NCBI GenBank assembly: GCA_030761205.1
Contig: JAULJL010000025.1
Location: forward strand, 8,747,501 to 8,811,500
Source of the DNA: Fremontodendron californicum
Taxonomy: Eukaryota > Streptophyta > Magnoliopsida > Malvales > Malvaceae
Length of the DNA: 64,000 nt
Reading direction: 5' to 3'
Shown: piece by piece, positions 62,560 to 64,000 of the stretch
How the letters are laid out: each line of letters starts with the position of its first letter
Position numbering within the stretch: the first letter of the stretch is position 1
Made by a program: the position numbers and the translations under genes
Notes under the pieces: model-generated
The model's database searches: none
The model's input: only the letters and a program-made list of their open reading frames with translations
Told to the model about the DNA's origin: nothing

Positions 62560-63776
62560 GTATTACTATTATTTTGATTTACATTTTATGATGTTATATT
62601 GTTTGCCATATGATTTTGAATATTTCATGCTATCCTATGCTTTTTATTTTAGTTATTTATTGTTGTCACATTATTTAGCATATACTATGTTCATGCATTT
62701 ATTATTTCATTTTCATGCATATTCCATGATAGCATTATATTATGTTTCATGTTATTTAGATTATATTCCATGTCATTTAAATTATATTATTTAAAATATG
62801 CCACATCATTTACATTTGCCATGTCATTTAAATCATTTTATTCCATTTAGAATATGCCATGTTACTTAGGTTATTTCCTTTCATATAGAATAAATTATGT
62901 CACTTAGGACATTTCATTTCATTTAGGATATTTCATTTCACTTAGAATGTACCACGATACTTAGGATTTTTCATTTCATATAGAATATACTATGCCATTT
63001 AAATTATATCATATCATTTAGGTTGTATTATATTATCTAGACTTTGCTATGTCCTTTTATTTATGTCACACATGTTCATATTCATTTTTTTAAAATATTT
63101 TGAAAAAGATAATGATTTTCAATAAAATAAAGATATTCCCGAGTTAAAATAATTCATGAGTTCTCTGTCGGGTTTGTTGGGGAGGATATCATCAATTATT
63201 ATTAATAACGGAATATTTTTTTTAAAACGAGAATGATTCAAAAAAAATTCCAAATAAATAAAAATTTCTATATTTTGCCATGTTTGTCGGGAAATATAGG
63301 AAAATTTTGAATTAATAAATTCCGGATCATTTTCAATTAAAAATGTAACTATTTTTCTTTAAATTGGGAATTAACTTGAAATACTAAATTAAAAATGGAC
63401 TTTTTACCGAGACTCGAGATAACACACGATTAATAAGGTACAATTTTTATATGGGCGTTGTGGGGGTGCTAATCCTTCCCTACATGTAACGAGTCTTGAA
63501 CCCACTTCTTTGATTTCTATGGTTTAAAACGCAAACTTGAAATTGGTTTTAAAAATGTTTTAATTAATTTTAAAATGTTTGACAAAACCGATTTTAATAG
63601 GTGGCCGATCACACCTAGCTAAAAACGATTGGTGGCGACTCCATGCCTTTTTACGAGGCCGTTTTCATACCCTCGACCTTTTATTTCAATCTAGAGGAAT
63701 TAAGTCATCTTTTCCTCTGCTTCTGTTTCCCCCTCACTCGAACGGGTCCCCGCGACGGGATCACGTATCGACAACT

Positions 63777-63795
63777 TGGTGACTTCGCTGGGGTC
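63777..63795 (+). other. Primer binding site of the Tat/Ogre-type element
   Basis: TGGTGACTTCGCTGGGGTC, three bases after the LTR end ATCGACA. Ogre/Tat elements characteristically carry TGGCGACTCC-CTGGGG here, complementary to tRNA-Arg; this copy has a few substitutions. Confidence 0.8.
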
Positions 63796-64000
63796 TATTA
63801 GAGAGTCAGGCCTAGAATTATTCGTGTGTTATCAAAGTCTCGGTTTTGTTGGTTTAATTGGTATTTAATTTTAATTCTCATATTTTTTTTAAAAAAAATA
63901 AGGAGAATTTCAAAAATAATGAAATGCTCTTAAATATGTCTATATTCATGTGCATACATATTATAATTGTTCTCTGGTTATTTTGGTGCATATATTCATT
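63796..64000 (+). mobile_element. Start of the internal region of the Tat/Ogre-type element
   Basis: AT-rich untranslated leader following the PBS and running off the window edge. In this lineage the leader is long and may carry an extra ORF before gag; none is visible in these 205 bases. Confidence 0.65.

Larger units (their letters stand above)
50851..63773 (+). mobile_element. 5' LTR of a Tat/Ogre-type element (family A), split by two insertions
   Basis: The LTR consists of 50851-52699, 58437-59839 and 62560-63773 (~4.5 kb). It aligns segment by segment with the solo LTR at 52700-58436: 50851 matches ~53660, 51290-51960 matches 54120-54800, and 63085-63773 matches 57745-58436. It lacks roughly the first 960 bases, where family C sequence abuts instead. 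The right end ATCGACA (63773) is followed by a PBS, so a full element extends past the window edge. No coding sequence. Frames within it, including a GC-rich one, are LTR or insertion artefacts. Confidence 0.87.

Overview
The window looks like nuclear DNA of a flowering plant, most likely a eudicot. It is strongly AT-rich, its one intact gene has spliced plant-type introns, and most of the rest is transposable elements of plant families: Tat/Ogre, Athila and chromovirus-like Ty3-gypsy LTRs, Ty1-copia, CACTA, Mutator-type and other TIR elements, and Helitron-like repeats. I cannot fix the species. No bacterial, organellar, CRISPR or tRNA/rRNA features were seen.

Layout. 1-4690: end of a Tat/Ogre LTR, then a non-autonomous Athila-like element (minus strand) with one LTR, a PBS and a chimeric gag/integrase reading frame, followed by a dispersed repeat (family C). 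4700-6045: Helitron-like element with internal ~315-bp repeats. 7092-18026 (minus): the one clearly intact host gene, a 13-exon TTC5-type TPR/OB-fold protein of 421 codons that I could splice by hand with every phase matching. Its introns hold several non-autonomous DNA transposons, one with a perfect 9-bp target duplication. 18806-21634: LTR remnant and a CACTA element carrying a G-rich island. 23180-25241: a ~127-bp tandem array split by a complete but dead Ty1-copia element (25242-30584). 33579-35463 (minus): six consistent exons of an unrecognised gene with an in-frame stop, so probably a pseudogene. 36170-36347: a decayed Sec14-like exon. 38181-43907: CACTA-like end, long-TIR foldback element, second Helitron-like copy and another TIR element. 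44553-45114 (plus): LRK10-like receptor kinase pseudogene.

46480-64000 is a nested retrotransposon block. A chromovirus-like solo LTR (47059-49461) sits in repeat family C, next to a ~110-bp dimeric minisatellite. From about 50851 there is the 5' LTR of a Tat/Ogre element whose PBS (63777) and internal region run off the right edge. That LTR is split by a 5.7-kb solo LTR of its own family (52700-58436) and by a 2.7-kb solo LTR of a second Tat-type family in reverse orientation (59840-62559). All three solo LTRs have perfect 5-bp target duplications.

The genes do not form a pathway. The main stories are one TTC5 homologue whose introns tolerate many insertions, several broken genes beside it, and a well-dated order of nested insertions with frequent LTR-LTR recombination. 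I found no convincing new biological system. The most unusual items are the PBS-like sequence buried inside the giant Tat LTRs, the gag/integrase chimera, the near-palindromic 127-bp satellite and the G-rich cargo of the CACTA element.
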